A stretch of 64,000 nt of DNA from Niallia nealsonii (GTDB lineage Bacteria; Bacillota; Bacilli; Bacillales; Cytobacillaceae), in the NCBI RefSeq assembly GCF_002835805.1, contig NZ_PISE01000046.1, forward strand, positions 1-64,000. The letters run 5' to 3'. Positions 1 through 8,960 of the stretch are shown here, piece after piece. The stretch's first letter is position 1; every line of letters begins with the position of its first letter. The notes under the pieces are model-generated. The model made no database searches and was not told the origin of the DNA. It saw nothing but the letters and a program-made list of their open reading frames with translations. The position numbers and the translations under genes were made by a program.

Positions 1-22
1 CCTAAAGCTTTTTTTATTTTTA

Positions 23-2794
23 TTAAACTAAATCGCTGTAGCTTTCCTTCACAACAGATGCACAGCGTACACATAATGTTGGATGTTCTTTATCTTCGCC
101 AACATCTGGTGTAACTGTCCAGCATCTTTCACAAGTTTCTCCATCTGCTTTAGAAACGACGATTGCTGCATGTTCCAGCTTTAATGCATTCTCAGGTGCC
201 GCTTTATATTCGCCTGCCACCTCAAAACCTGAAACAATAAATAGTTGTTTTAAATTTTCTTGAATAGAATTAAGCAATACATTTGTATCTTCATTTACAT
301 AAAGTGTAATGCTAGCTTGCAACGATTTTCCAATTACTTTTTGATTGCGTGCTTCTTCTAATGCTTTTAATACATCATCACGCAGAAGCATAAATTTATT
401 CCATTTGTCCAATAGCTCTTGATCATTTGAATACTCAGAGACTTTAGGGAAATCTGTTAATTGCACACTTTCTTCTTCAACTGATGTGATATGCTCCCAT
501 ACTTCATCTGCAGTATGCGGAAGAATTGGTGCAACAAGTTTTGTTAAACTTAACAAACTTTCATATAATACGGTCTGAATCGCTTTTCTTTCTTTATTTT
601 CTGTTGCCTCAATATAAAGAACATCTTTTGAGAAATCTAAATAGAATGCACTTAAATCAAGGGTACAGAAATTGTTGATCGCATGATAAATTGTCGAAAA
701 CTCAAATTTATCATAGGATTCTGTAACATTTTTAATCAAATTATTTAGTTTCACCATCATAAATTGATCGACTTCACGCAATTCTTCATACTTTAGTGCA
801 TCTTTTTGTGGATTAAAGTCAGAAAGATTTCCTAATAGGAATCGGAATGTATTTCTAATTTTGCGATAGCCTTCTGTTACTTGTTTTAAAATAGCATCAG
901 ATACACGAACATCTGCCTGGAAATCAACAGAAGCAACCCATAGACGAAGAATATCTGCACCAAGCTGGTTCATTACTTTTGCAGGCACCATTACATTTCC
1001 AAGAGATTTACTCATTTTTCTTCCTTCACCATCTAAAACAAACCCATGACTTAATACGCCTTTATATGGAGCTTTGCCTGTAACCGCAACAGCTGTTGAT
1101 AATGATGAGTTAAACCACCCGCGATATTGGTCAGAGCCTTCTAGATATAAATCTGCTGGGCGCTGTAATTCTTCTCTTTCTTCCAATACTGATTGATGGG
1201 AAGAACCGGAATCAAACCAAACATCCATAATATCTGTTTCTTTTGTAAACTTGCCATTTGGGCTGCCTGGATGTGTAAATCCTTCTGGCAATAACTCATT
1301 TGCAGACTTTTCAAACCAAATATTAGATCCGTGTTCTCTAAATAAATTAGAGATATGTTCAATTGTTGCATCTGTAATAATGCTGTCGCCATTTTCCGCA
1401 TAAAAAACAGGAATTGGGACACCCCATGCGCGCTGTCTGGAAATACACCAGTCTCCTCTATCCCGAACCATATTAAATAGTCTTGTTTCTCCCCATGCAG
1501 GTACCCATTTTGTTTCTTTTACTGCATCTAACAAGTCTTTTCTAAAATCTTTGATGGATGCAAACCACTGTGCTGTAGCACGGAAAATAACTGGTTTTTT
1601 TGTTCTCCAATCATGTGGATAAGAGTGTGTAATAAACGTTAGTTTTAATAATGCACCAGCATTTTCTAGCGCTTCTGTAATTGGTTTATTTGCTTTATCA
1701 TAGAATAACCCTTCAAAACCAGGAGCCTCGTTTGTCATTATCCCTTTGTCATCAACAGGACATAATACTTCTAATCCATACTTTTGTCCAACAAGGAAGT
1801 CATCTTCCCCATGTCCTGGAGCTGTATGAACACAGCCTGTACCTGCATCTGTTGTAACATGCTCCCCAAGCATTACTAATGATTCACGCTCATACAGCGG
1901 GTGAAGAGCCTTAATATTTTCAAGTTCAGATCCTTTTACTTCTTGAACAATCGTTGCTTCTTCAAAGCCGATTTCTGTTTTTACTGTTTCTAATAAATCT
2001 TTTGCGACTAAATATTTATTGCCTTTTTCGCTAACCACTACATAGGTTAAATCTGGATGTACAGAAATACCTAGGTTTGCTGGAATTGTCCATGGAGTAG
2101 TTGTCCAAATAACAATTTGTACATCCTCACTTAAAACACCTTTTCCTTCTTTCACTTTAAATCCAACATAAATAGAAGGAGACTGTTTATCTTTATATTC
2201 AATTTCCGCTTCCGCTAAAGCTGATTCACTTGTTGGGGACCAATATACTGGCTTTTTCCCTTTATAGATATAGCCTTTTTTCGCCATTTCGCCAAACACT
2301 TTAATTTGCTGTGCTTCATAAGCAGGCTTTAGTGTAATGTATGGGTTTTCCCAATCAGCGCGCACACCTAAACGTTTAAATTGTTCTCGTTGGCTGTCTA
2401 TTTGACCTAGCGCATACTCTTCGCAAAGTTTGCGAAATTCTGCAATCGTCATTTCTTTGCGTTTTACACCTTTATTAGTAAGCGCCTGTTCAATTGGCAA
2501 ACCATGTGTATCCCAACCAGGAACATACGGGGCATTATAGCCTGTCATTGATTTAAAGCGAACGATAAAATCTTTTAAAATTTTATTAAGTGCATGTCCA
2601 ATATGAATATCTCCATTTGCATACGGTGGTCCATCATGAAGAATATATTTTGGACGGTCCTTTGTATGTTCTTGCACCTTTTGATAAATATTCATTTCAT
2701 TCCATTTTTCCTGAATTTGCGGTTCCCGATTTGGAAGATTTCCTCTCATCGGAAAAGCCGTTTTTGGCATCAATAATGTATCTTTGTACTCCAT
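23..2794 (-). CDS. ileS: Isoleucine--tRNA ligase
   Basis: Class I aminoacyl-tRNA synthetase charging tRNA-Ile in the cytoplasm. The 923-residue product is full length for Gram-positive IleRS. HIGH is at residues 64-67, a KMSKS signature (in RKMSKSLGN) lies near residue 600, and the long insertion before it corresponds to the CP1 editing domain. The C-terminal zinc-binding Cys pairs CERC (888-891) and CVRC (908-911) are both intact. The gene follows divIVA on the same strand, as in B. subtilis, but has its own promoter and T-box leader, so expression should respond to uncharged tRNA-Ile. Start ATG lies a few bases after a GGAGGA-type ribosome binding site. Identification is very secure. Confidence 0.98.
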   Translation of the reverse strand: MEYKDTLLMPKTAFPMRGNLPNREPQIQEKWNEMNIYQKVQEHTKDRPKYILHDGPPYANGDIHIGHALNKILKDFIVRFKSMTGYNAPYVPGWDTHGLPIEQALTNKGVKRKEMTIAEFRKLCEEYALGQIDSQREQFKRLGVRADWENPYITLKPAYEAQQIKVFGEMAKKGYIYKGKKPVYWSPTSESALAEAEIEYKDKQSPSIYVGFKVKEGKGVLSEDVQIVIWTTTPWTIPANLGISVHPDLTYVVVSEKGNKYLVAKDLLETVKTEIGFEEATIVQEVKGSELENIKALHPLYERESLVMLGEHVTTDAGTGCVHTAPGHGEDDFLVGQKYGLEVLCPVDDKGIMTNEAPGFEGLFYDKANKPITEALENAGALLKLTFITHSYPHDWRTKKPVIFRATAQWFASIKDFRKDLLDAVKETKWVPAWGETRLFNMVRDRGDWCISRQRAWGVPIPVFYAENGDSIITDATIEHISNLFREHGSNIWFEKSANELLPEGFTHPGSPNGKFTKETDIMDVWFDSGSSHQSVLEEREELQRPADLYLEGSDQYRGWFNSSLSTAVAVTGKAPYKGVLSHGFVLDGEGRKMSKSLGNVMVPAKVMNQLGADILRLWVASVDFQADVRVSDAILKQVTEGYRKIRNTFRFLLGNLSDFNPQKDALKYEELREVDQFMMVKLNNLIKNVTESYDKFEFSTIYHAINNFCTLDLSAFYLDFSKDVLYIEATENKERKAIQTVLYESLLSLTKLVAPILPHTADEVWEHITSVEEESVQLTDFPKVSEYSNDQELLDKWNKFMLLRDDVLKALEEARNQKVIGKSLQASITLYVNEDTNVLLNSIQENLKQLFIVSGFEVAGEYKAAPENALKLEHAAIVVSKADGETCERCWTVTPDVGEDKEHPTLCVRCASVVKESYSDLV

Positions 2795-2913
2795 TTATCA
2801 TTTCCTCCTGTTAAGTATATTCATTTTGACTCATGTACGTTTTTTCTTTTTGTCCATATGTAAATCAAAGTAAGTTTCCATCTAATATGGGCTTATTTTT
2901 ATCAGCAAACAGC

Positions 2914-3175
2914 AAAAAACCCCCTCATCCCATAAAAGGGACGAGAAGGTTTTGTATAATCCCGCGGTACCACCCTTATAGATAGAAAACATTCTATCCA
3001 CTTAAAGCATTTTTTAACAGTAATGAACCGCCTTTTCCTAATTGCTAAGTGCTTTCAAAAAAGGAACTCCAGGGTGATTTTCCAATTTGTTTTTCTTATC
3101 AGGCTTTCACCATCCCTGATTCGCTTATCAGAAGAAATATCATACAAATTGTACTATCCCTATCAACGTAAACAT
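2914..3175 (-). promoter_or_regulatory. T-box leader of ileS (Ile specifier)
   Basis: On the minus strand the T-box core GGGTGGTACCGCGG lies at 2962-2975. It is followed by a terminator stem (CTCGTCCC paired with GGGATGAG, about 2925-2947) and a T run ending near 2914. The Stem I region upstream carries GGATGGTG, and the specifier loop context GAAAATCACCC places codon ATC (Ile) at 3076-3078. Known for the family: uncharged tRNA-Ile binding stabilises the antiterminator and allows ileS transcription. Boundaries of Stem I are approximate. Confidence 0.95.
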
Positions 3176-3195
3176 GAATATATATTTGTTAAAAA

Positions 3196-3225
3196 ATTAT
3201 AGGCTATAATCCTATCGTTCGTCAA
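3196..3225 (-). promoter_or_regulatory. Sigma-A promoter of ileS
   Basis: Minus-strand TTGACG (3220-3225), an 18-bp spacer and a perfect TATAAT (3196-3201), located just upstream of the T-box leader and right after the divIVA stop codon. Confidence 0.85.
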
Positions 3226-3235
3226 GATATGTTCT

Positions 3236-3733
3236 TTACTTTGTGGAATTTAATTCTGTCGCATCCAATTCATATTCAAGAAGATGATCCCAATCATCGT
3301 TATTTAACATATCTAATTGCGCTTCAATCAGCATTTTAAATCGTGTACGGAAAACTTTTGACTGTTTTTTCAGTTCTTCGATTTCTAAAGCCACTTTGCG
3401 CGCTTTTGACAACGATTCATTTACAATGCGATCTGCATTTTTTTCTGATTCTTTAAGAATCAGCTTTGCTTCTTTTTGGGCATTGCGTTTTACTTCTTCT
3501 GCAGCTTCTTGCGCTACAACAATGGATTTATTTAAGGTTTCTTCTATATTATTATAATGGCCGATGCGGTCAGTCAATTCATTTAAACGCTCTTCCAAAG
3601 CTTTTTTCTCACGGATGATACTTTCATAATCCTTAATAATTTGATCTAAAAACTCATTTACTTCATCTTCATCGTATCCACGAAAACCCTTGCTAAATTC
3701 TTTATTATGAATATCTAACGGTGTTAATGGCAT
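3236..3733 (-). CDS. divIVA: Cell-division initiation protein DivIVA
   Basis: Curvature-sensing scaffold that sits at the septum and poles, directs Min proteins and anchors the chromosome origin in sporulation. The 165-residue product opens with MPLTPLDIHNKEF and the conserved FRGYDEDEVNEFLD membrane-binding segment, then a long coiled coil rich in Glu/Lys/Asn, ending DDWDHLLEYE as in B. subtilis. I chose ATG at 3733 because it follows GGGAGGTGG by 4 bases and matches the family N-terminus; an upstream TTG at 3748 lies inside the ribosome binding site. Neighbours ylmH and ileS have the same order as in B. subtilis. Confidence 0.97.
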   Translation of the reverse strand: MPLTPLDIHNKEFSKGFRGYDEDEVNEFLDQIIKDYESIIREKKALEERLNELTDRIGHYNNIEETLNKSIVVAQEAAEEVKRNAQKEAKLILKESEKNADRIVNESLSKARKVALEIEELKKQSKVFRTRFKMLIEAQLDMLNNDDWDHLLEYELDATELNSTK

Positions 3734-4051
3734 GATGCCACCTCCCAAGCATTAATTTCTTTTTAAGTTATGTATCATCTTACAATCAATTCGACAGGAT
3801 TCATGTAATTCCTGCATTTTTTAGCATTTAGTATTTAAAAAAACAATCTTATCAAATTGGCCTGTTTTTGTTATTGTATCATAGAAAGAATGGAAAATAA
3901 CTAATGTTTTTTGTTCTGTTAATAAATCTATGTTTTCAAGCTTTACTATCTAGCAAATTTTTGATTATTTTCTGCTAATGATTTATGTGTTATTTCTGAA
4001 TAACAATTACTTATTTACTGGTAAAACTTTGCTCTCTATTTTCTTAGCATG
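3734..4051. other. Intergenic region divIVA-ylmH
   Basis: AT-rich gap of about 320 bases. A short plus-strand reading frame here overlaps the 3-prime end of ylmH and looks like chance. A divIVA promoter is expected on the minus strand, but I see no clear -35/-10 pair, and no convincing terminator. Confidence 0.5.
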
Positions 4052-4822
4052 TTACATCTTGCCGATAACAATACGCCATTTATCTTTTTTTGTTTTCCCT
4101 TCAATTGTTTTAATAATAGATCTCCCCTGCCCCCTTACCGACATAAGATCTCCCTCTTCGCATAAAAAAGCAGTATTTTCTACAATAGTAAAATTCACTT
4201 TAGCATATCCTTGTTGAATGTATTGCTGTGCTTTTTGCCTGGAAATATTATAGATGCCTGCAATCACTGTGTCTAAACGTAAAGAAGAAACGGTTGTACT
4301 TGATTCTATCCAGCTATCTCTTACTTGAATACATGCTTCCCAGTCCTTTTCTTTTAGCTGGACTTTTGCTTTCCCAATGGATTCTAGCTGCAAACTGACA
4401 TAGTCTTTTATCTCATCACATAAAATCAGCTGGATTTGGTCACCTTCCATTAATATATCACCAAATTTGCTTCTATCCAATCCTAGGGACATCAAACTGC
4501 CAAGCACTTGGGGATGTTCAATCGTTACAAATTTTTTAGGATAATCCACTTCCATTAAAAAAGTGTGAAAATCTTTTTCTTCTGGTTCAAAATAATTAGG
4601 AAATAATAGTGCTCGTTTGCGTTCTGCCTGCGTATGCCCTCCAAACAATTGATACTTTATCTCCTGATTTTCTCCAATAATCAACTGGAGAATTTTTTGT
4701 TCTCTCGGGTCTAAAAAATCGGTTAGTTTTGGCGCATACGCATTTTCTACATAGCTGCGCCAAGAATATACTTGATCAATAAAATCCTTTTCTTCTGGAC
4801 GAAAATGCTGATATATCGACAT
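4052..4822 (-). CDS. ylmH: YlmH family S4-domain RNA-binding protein
   Basis: The 256-residue product has an S4 RNA-binding domain in its C-terminal third (about 180-245, with RLDTVIAGIYNISRQKA and the following QQGYAKVNF). The N-terminal region is typical of YlmH. Literature on the family implicates YlmH in ribosome-associated quality control (binding stalled 50S-peptidyl-tRNA complexes). Start ATG follows AAGGAG with 7-base spacing. It lies between ylmG and divIVA as in B. subtilis and many Firmicutes, but a bidirectional terminator separates it from ylmG. Confidence 0.95.
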   Translation of the reverse strand: MSIYQHFRPEEKDFIDQVYSWRSYVENAYAPKLTDFLDPREQKILQLIIGENQEIKYQLFGGHTQAERKRALLFPNYFEPEEKDFHTFLMEVDYPKKFVTIEHPQVLGSLMSLGLDRSKFGDILMEGDQIQLILCDEIKDYVSLQLESIGKAKVQLKEKDWEACIQVRDSWIESSTTVSSLRLDTVIAGIYNISRQKAQQYIQQGYAKVNFTIVENTAFLCEEGDLMSVRGQGRSIIKTIEGKTKKDKWRIVIGKM

Positions 4823-4895
4823 ATCGAAGCTCCTTGTATTCTTTTTCCTTTACTGCCTGCCATTGTTTCTGGCATAGTCCATTACTCCACAACCT

Positions 4896-4925
4896 AAAAA
4901 AGGGCCTTGATCAGCCCTTTTTTTT
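4896..4925. terminator. Terminator between ylmG and ylmH
   Basis: Stem AAAAAAGGGC / GCCCTTTTTT with loop CTTGATCA. On the minus strand it follows the ylmG stop and ends in a T run, so it should end the ylmD-ylmE-sepF-ylmG transcript. Confidence 0.8.
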
Positions 4926-4938
4926 GCAAAAACTATCT

Positions 4939-5202
4939 TTATGCAATCCATCTATATAATTGATAAAGGCCTCCGTTAGCCAGCTGCAAAACAAAAAGCG
5001 CTACAATTGGTGAAATATCAATCATTCCAAGAGGAGGAATAATTTTTCTGAATTGCTCTAAATATGGTTCGCAAATGCGGGCTAAAAAGGTTCCGATAGA
5101 TGTTTCCCTTGCATTAGGTAACCATGACATCAATATAAAAATAATTAATGCATAAGAATAATACTTAATAACATTTTGAAGAATAACAAATAATAGATCC
5201 AT
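4939..5202 (-). CDS. ylmG: YggT-family membrane protein YlmG
   Basis: An 87-residue protein with two hydrophobic membrane segments (about 5-27 and 60-80) separated by a loop containing SWLPNARET and [13 protein letters not shown], which is the YggT signature. Family members sit next to sepF in Firmicutes, Actinobacteria and chloroplast-related lineages and are thought to help with membrane or division functions, although the biochemical role is not settled. Start ATG follows GAGGTGG, located at the sepF stop, with a 6-base gap between genes, so it is co-expressed with sepF. Confidence 0.93.
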   Translation of the reverse strand: MDLLFVILQNVIKYYSYALIIFILMSWLPNARETSIGTFLARICEPYLEQFRKIIPPLGMIDISPIVALFVLQLANGGLYQLYRWIA

Positions 5203-5208
5203 TAAACG

Positions 5209-5694
5209 CTACCACCTCGTGTTTTCAAATTCAGTTTCCTGCAGAATTTGCGAGATATTTCCTGATACTTCGACATTATCTGGGGTACATAAGAAAATAT
5301 CGGTACCTACTTTTTGAATATCTCCGCCAATTGCATAAACCGTTCCACTTAAAAAATCAATAATTCTTTTTCCTTGATCTTTTTCAATGCGCTGCAAATT
5401 AACGACTACAGCTCGTCTGTTTTTCAATTGATCCGCAATATCTTGCGCCTCTGCATATACCCTTGGTTCTACTAAAAAGACTTTGGATGATTTTTGCACA
5501 CTTTGCAGGCTGACAACATTTTGTTTTTGCTGTGCTGATGGCTGATAATTTTGTTGTACTGTATGCTGTTGCTGGGATTGTCCTTGTGGTCGATAATTTT
5601 TCACTGGTTCTATTTCCTCTTCATATTTACGTTCTTCCTCATCGTACTCATCTTCTAGAAAAAAGAACGTCTTAATTTTAGATTTCAGACTCAT
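5209..5694 (-). CDS. sepF: Cell division protein SepF
   Basis: Membrane-binding FtsZ anchor that forms rings and bundles FtsZ protofilaments at midcell. The 161-residue product has the short N-terminal amphipathic helix [14 protein letters not shown], an acidic then Gln-rich linker (about 15-70), and the conserved globular SepF domain from about 72 ([38 protein letters not shown]). It is in an operon with ylmE upstream and ylmG downstream, as usual for Bacilli. Confidence 0.97.
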   Translation of the reverse strand: MSLKSKIKTFFFLEDEYDEEERKYEEEIEPVKNYRPQGQSQQQHTVQQNYQPSAQQKQNVVSLQSVQKSSKVFLVEPRVYAEAQDIADQLKNRRAVVVNLQRIEKDQGKRIIDFLSGTVYAIGGDIQKVGTDIFLCTPDNVEVSGNISQILQETEFENTRW

Positions 5695-5706
5695 TTATTT
5701 AGCCTC

Positions 5707-6384
5707 CTATTTGTCATTACCTACTAAAGCAGTCCCAATTCTTATCATGGTTGCTCCTTCTTCGATAGCAATTGAATAATCATTTGACATTCCCATAGAA
5801 AGCTCTCTACATGGTGCATAATTGAATGATAATTGTTGAATCGTTTGCTGAAGCTCTTTTAATGTTCTAAAACAATTCCGAAGCAGTGTTTCATCTTCTG
5901 TAAATGGCGCCATTGTCATTAAACCAACTACTTCAATATTGGTGAACGGAGCTAATTGCTTAATAAAATCCACCACTTCATTTGCTGCTAACCCATGTTT
6001 TGATTCTTCTTGCGAAACATTTACTTGTATAAAACATTTTATTTTCTTATTAGCGCGTTTATGTATTTCTTTTGCTAAACTAATTCGATCAAGAGAATGA
6101 ATATAATCTACATAATCGATGATATTTTTCACTTTTCGCGTTTGCAGCGATCCGATAAAATGCCATACTGGCTTATCTTTTAATGCTTCATATTTTGCAA
6201 GAAGCCCTTCTTCACGATTTTCTCCAAGATGAAGGACACCAGCTTCTATTGCTTCTTCTGCTCTTTCTATTGTAACATATTTTGTCACGGCAATTAGAGT
6301 AATATCATCTTTTGCCCGATTTACTTTTTCACAAGCTGCTGCTATTTCTTTTTGAATTTCATTTAAATTATCACAAACTAGCAT
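5707..6384 (-). CDS. ylmE: YggS-family PLP homeostasis protein YlmE
   Basis: Pyridoxal phosphate-binding protein of the YggS/PROSC family, with fold type III alanine racemase-like barrel. The PLP lysine is in IAVTKYV near the N-terminus; LGENREE, WHFIGSLQTRK and the phosphate-binding ELSMGMSNDYSIAIEEGATMIRIG portions are all present (quoted in parts). I place the start at ATG 6384 because MLVCDNL aligns with the family N-terminus; a GTG/TTG or ATG a few codons upstream, inside the end of ylmD, is possible. Family role: PLP homeostasis; in several Gram-positives ylmE affects division. Confidence 0.93.
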   Translation of the reverse strand: MLVCDNLNEIQKEIAAACEKVNRAKDDITLIAVTKYVTIERAEEAIEAGVLHLGENREEGLLAKYEALKDKPVWHFIGSLQTRKVKNIIDYVDYIHSLDRISLAKEIHKRANKKIKCFIQVNVSQEESKHGLAANEVVDFIKQLAPFTNIEVVGLMTMAPFTEDETLLRNCFRTLKELQQTIQQLSFNYAPCRELSMGMSNDYSIAIEEGATMIRIGTALVGNDK

Positions 6385-6392
6385 TTGCCCTT

Positions 6393-7205
6393 TCATCCTC
6401 TCCAACCAATAAAACTCATCATTCTCCCCGTTTTGCCATGATCTCTTCGATGAGAAAAAAAGTAGTCTTTATCTTCGCTAGTGCAATAGCCCGTTATTCG
6501 AATATATTCTTCCTTTGCACCAGCATCCATTAAAATCTGCCAGTTAAGCTGCTGCAGATTGAGCTGATATTGCCCAGGCGATACCAATTTATACGGTTTT
6601 TTCGCCCCTTTGATTATGTTATCCACTTCCCCTATTACTTTACGATCCACCATATAATGTTGCTCTGTAATGGATGGACCAATGACTATTTGCACTTCCT
6701 TTGAATCAATGTCATGGGAACGAAACATTTCTATCATCTCTTTGGCAATGCCCAAAACCGTTCCTTTCCAGCCAGCATGTGCGATGCCAACCGCTCCTGT
6801 CTGTGGGTGAAAAAAGTATAGCGGTACGCAATCAGCATAACATAATGTTAACAGCACACCTTTTTCTAATGTAAAAAAACCATCTGTATCTGGGACAGCA
6901 CTTTTATAATTATAGGCGCCTTTTCCCCGATCTGCTTTTGTAATCTTTTTAATAGTAAGTTTGTGCGTCTGCTCCGCACTAACCCAATTATCCATGGGAA
7001 AATGCAGTTTATCTGCAAGAATTTGACGATTTTTCCTAACCGTTTCTTCTGCATCATTCACATGAAAAGCAATATTTAAACTTGCTAAATCTTTTTTGCT
7101 TAATCCTCCGTTTTTCGTCGAAAATCCTGCTGTCAACTGGGGATGTTTTTCACACCATGATTCAATCGTAAAATATTCTTTATCTTGTAGAATAAATGGT
7201 TCCAT
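6393..7205 (-). CDS. ylmD: YfiH/LACC1-family protein YlmD (purine nucleoside phosphorylase-like)
   Basis: The 270-residue product is a full-length member of the family once called multicopper polyphenol oxidase and now known from YlmD, YfiH and FAMIN studies to act on purine nucleosides. Zinc/active-site residues are visible in SAEQTH, CYADCVPL and AHAGWKGT, and the C-terminal CTSEDKDYFFSHRRD block is conserved. It starts at ATG after GAGGTT and leads the ylmD-ylmE-sepF-ylmG operon. The B. subtilis genes ylmA-C that would precede it are not in this window at this position. Confidence 0.93.
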   Translation of the reverse strand: MEPFILQDKEYFTIESWCEKHPQLTAGFSTKNGGLSKKDLASLNIAFHVNDAEETVRKNRQILADKLHFPMDNWVSAEQTHKLTIKKITKADRGKGAYNYKSAVPDTDGFFTLEKGVLLTLCYADCVPLYFFHPQTGAVGIAHAGWKGTVLGIAKEMIEMFRSHDIDSKEVQIVIGPSITEQHYMVDRKVIGEVDNIIKGAKKPYKLVSPGQYQLNLQQLNWQILMDAGAKEEYIRITGYCTSEDKDYFFSHRRDHGKTGRMMSFIGWRG

Positions 7206-7438
7206 ACTTATAACCTCATCGTTTTTTTATAGTGTACCATATACCACTTAATTTGGTCACAGAAAATCATTTATCTAATCCTTTCTTTCCCACTTTTCTC
7301 TAAAAAAACACCTATAGATGCAGCATGGAAATAAAGTTAGATAATTTATAAAAAATTTGATTAATAATCCTGTATTGATATATAGGATTTTTTCTTGTTC
7401 AACAAAGGGTCCATTTAATGGAGCAATTAATAAGAGAC

Positions 7439-7538
7439 TTGATTGATTACCAAAAATGGATTATTATAGATAATATAAAGCTATCTTGTTTTGCAAGATA
7501 GCTTTATCAAACAAAAGTATCTTGTATTACAAGATACT
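7439..7538 (+). promoter_or_regulatory. padR promoter with two palindromic operators
   Basis: TTGATT (7439-7444), a 17-bp spacer and TATTAT (7462-7467) form a promoter. Just downstream is a palindrome, AGCTATCTTG / CAAGATAGCT with a 5-base centre (7479-7503). A second one, AGTATCTTG / CAAGATACT, lies at 7516-7538. Both share the core TATCTTG-N5-CAAGATA and their centres are 36 bp apart. They lie between the promoter and the PadR start codon, so autorepression is the natural inference. Confidence 0.8.
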
Positions 7539-7555
7539 GATAAGGATGAAAAGTT

Positions 7556-7894
7556 ATGTCTTTTAGAAGTCAATTATTAAAAGGAATTTTAGAAGGATGC
7601 ATTTTATCAATTATTAATAAAGAAATGGTTTATGGTTATGAATTATCACAAAAGCTTCAACATTTTGGTCTGCATGACGTTAGTGAAGGGTCTATTTATC
7701 CTATCTTGCTTCGTCTTCAGAAAGATGGATTAATCAAAGGAGAAATGCGTGCTTCCTCAACAGGACCTAAACGAAAATACTACGAACTTACCAATCTGGG
7801 GGAAAAAGCCTTATTGGAGATTCAAGAAGAATGGAAAAATCTTCAGAAACCTGTTGATAGATTGTTGAATAGGAGTGTTGACGATGAACGCTAA
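7556..7894 (+). CDS. PadR family transcriptional regulator
   Basis: A 112-residue winged-helix protein of the short PadR type. The N-terminal domain shows YGYELSQKLQ, SEGSIYPILLRLQKDGLI and GPKRKYYELTNLGEKAL, the standard PadR helix-turn-helix and wing. The C-terminal helix is a short dimerisation helix. The start ATG is 5 bases after AAGGATGAAA. It overlaps the next gene by 11 bases, so the two are co-translated. Two palindromes in the leader are likely its own operators. Ligand or signal is unknown; in Bacillus such pairs often control a membrane protein or transporter. Confidence 0.92.
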   Translation: MSFRSQLLKGILEGCILSIINKEMVYGYELSQKLQHFGLHDVSEGSIYPILLRLQKDGLIKGEMRASSTGPKRKYYELTNLGEKALLEIQEEWKNLQKPVDRLLNRSVDDER

Positions 7895-8561
7895 AGAGTT
7901 GATTCAATTAAACAATAGAAAAAGCAAAGTACTTACAAAAGAAAATGAAGAATATTACGGCAAAATGCTAGTTTATATTCGAACAAGCATAGGGATTTCG
8001 GAACAACAATCAGAAGAATTATTAATGGAACTTTTAGATCATATTATTGAGGCACAGAATGAAGGAAGAAGCGCAGAAGATGTGTTTGGAGAGAATCCCT
8101 CCGCTTACTGTAATGAAATAATCAAGCAGCTGCCTAAAGAACCAGGGAAAAGCACAGGATTTTTTATAGTTTTTTTATTACTGCAGCTGGCAGGCTTGAT
8201 AGCCCTAATAAATGGAATAGGAGACGTCCTTATACACTATTTTAAAAATAACAATCAGACAGTTTATATAGGTACAACATTTGTTGCTTTTTTTATACTG
8301 GTTGTTATTATTTTTCTCGATGTTTTTCTAATCTTAAAATGGCTGCAACAATCTGTTTACAAAGTATCAAATAAAGTTAAAGATTTTTTCTCCATCTTTT
8401 TTATCGTGATCATCTCCCTTTTAGGTATGATTTTTCTACCTAGATTTATTCCTCCCTTTGGATATGCAATTGAAGTTGGAGGCTTCGTATACCTAATATT
8501 TGGTGCAGCAACACTCATCATTTCAAAATGGTTAGACCACAAATACCATTTCACAAAATAA
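7884..8561 (+). CDS. DUF1129-like membrane protein partnered with PadR
   Basis: The product (225 residues from ATG 7884) has a soluble N-terminal helical region of about 90 residues with a LLDHIIEAQNEGRSAEDVFG motif, as in the DUF1129/DUF1700 proteins found next to PadR regulators. Four hydrophobic segments follow (about 95-115, 130-155, 172-190, 197-215). ATG 7884 is preferred over GTG 7875 because AGGAG (7871-7875) sits 8 bases ahead of it. Overlap with padR indicates coupling. Function unknown; by analogy with other PadR-linked membrane proteins it may act in envelope stress or as a partner of the regulator. Confidence 0.85.
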   Translation: MNAKELIQLNNRKSKVLTKENEEYYGKMLVYIRTSIGISEQQSEELLMELLDHIIEAQNEGRSAEDVFGENPSAYCNEIIKQLPKEPGKSTGFFIVFLLLQLAGLIALINGIGDVLIHYFKNNNQTVYIGTTFVAFFILVVIIFLDVFLILKWLQQSVYKVSNKVKDFFSIFFIVIISLLGMIFLPRFIPPFGYAIEVGGFVYLIFGAATLIISKWLDHKYHFTK

Positions 8562-8680
8562 TGTTTATGAAAATAGCAAAAATGTATGATTTTATTCCAC
8601 AAAAGAGCACGATTATAGAATATTACAGGTAAAAATAATTAAATTTTTTTATAAAAACAAAGCTTAAAACTGCTCGATAA

Positions 8681-8718
8681 GAATCCATTTTGATTAGTTT
8701 TTTAAATGGATTCTTTTT
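8681..8718 (+). terminator. Terminator of the padR-DUF1129 operon
   Basis: Perfect 10-bp stem GAATCCATTT (8681-8690) / AAATGGATTC (8704-8713) followed by TTTTT on the plus strand, 120 bases after the DUF1129 stop. Confidence 0.75.
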
Positions 8719-8751
8719 ATTTATCCTAAAATACTGGTTTGTGAGATATTT

Positions 8752-8928
8752 TTGATCAAACTTTATTCTAAAACAAGAGGAGAAGGATTTGTTTTCACTT
8801 TTTCTAATGAAGACAAAGTTAGCAAGCCTACACTTTTCTACGAGAGCTACAAGGAAATAACCATGAAAATCGACAATCAAAATCTGTATAGGTATATTCA
8901 TTTGAACATGAAAAGGGGCATCCAATAG
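8752..8928 (+). pseudogene. Possible small gene or gene remnant (58 codons)
   Basis: A plus-strand frame with coding-like composition runs from TTG 8752 to TAG 8926-8928. The peptide has segments such as LYSKTRGEGFVFTFSNE, KPTLFYESYKEI and NQNLYRYIHLNMKR. The frame stays open upstream into the preceding terminator with no ATG, and the ribosome binding site is poor, so this could be the tail of a decayed gene. Its end overlaps the sigG terminator. I do not recognise the family. Confidence 0.3.
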
Positions 8929-8954
8929 CCGAAAAACGACTTATGATATGCCCC
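8911..8954 (-). terminator. Terminator of sigG
   Basis: Inverted repeat GGGGCAT (8915-8921) / ATGCCCC (8948-8954) with an inner GCC-GAAAAA-CGAC region; on the minus strand it ends in TTTT, six bases past the sigG stop codon. Confidence 0.75.
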
Positions 8955-8960
8955 AAGCAA

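Noticed and set aside
8623-8925. 100-codon minus-strand frame after sigG
   Set aside because: Crosses the padR and sigG terminators and has low-complexity composition; the opposite strand is more coding-like.
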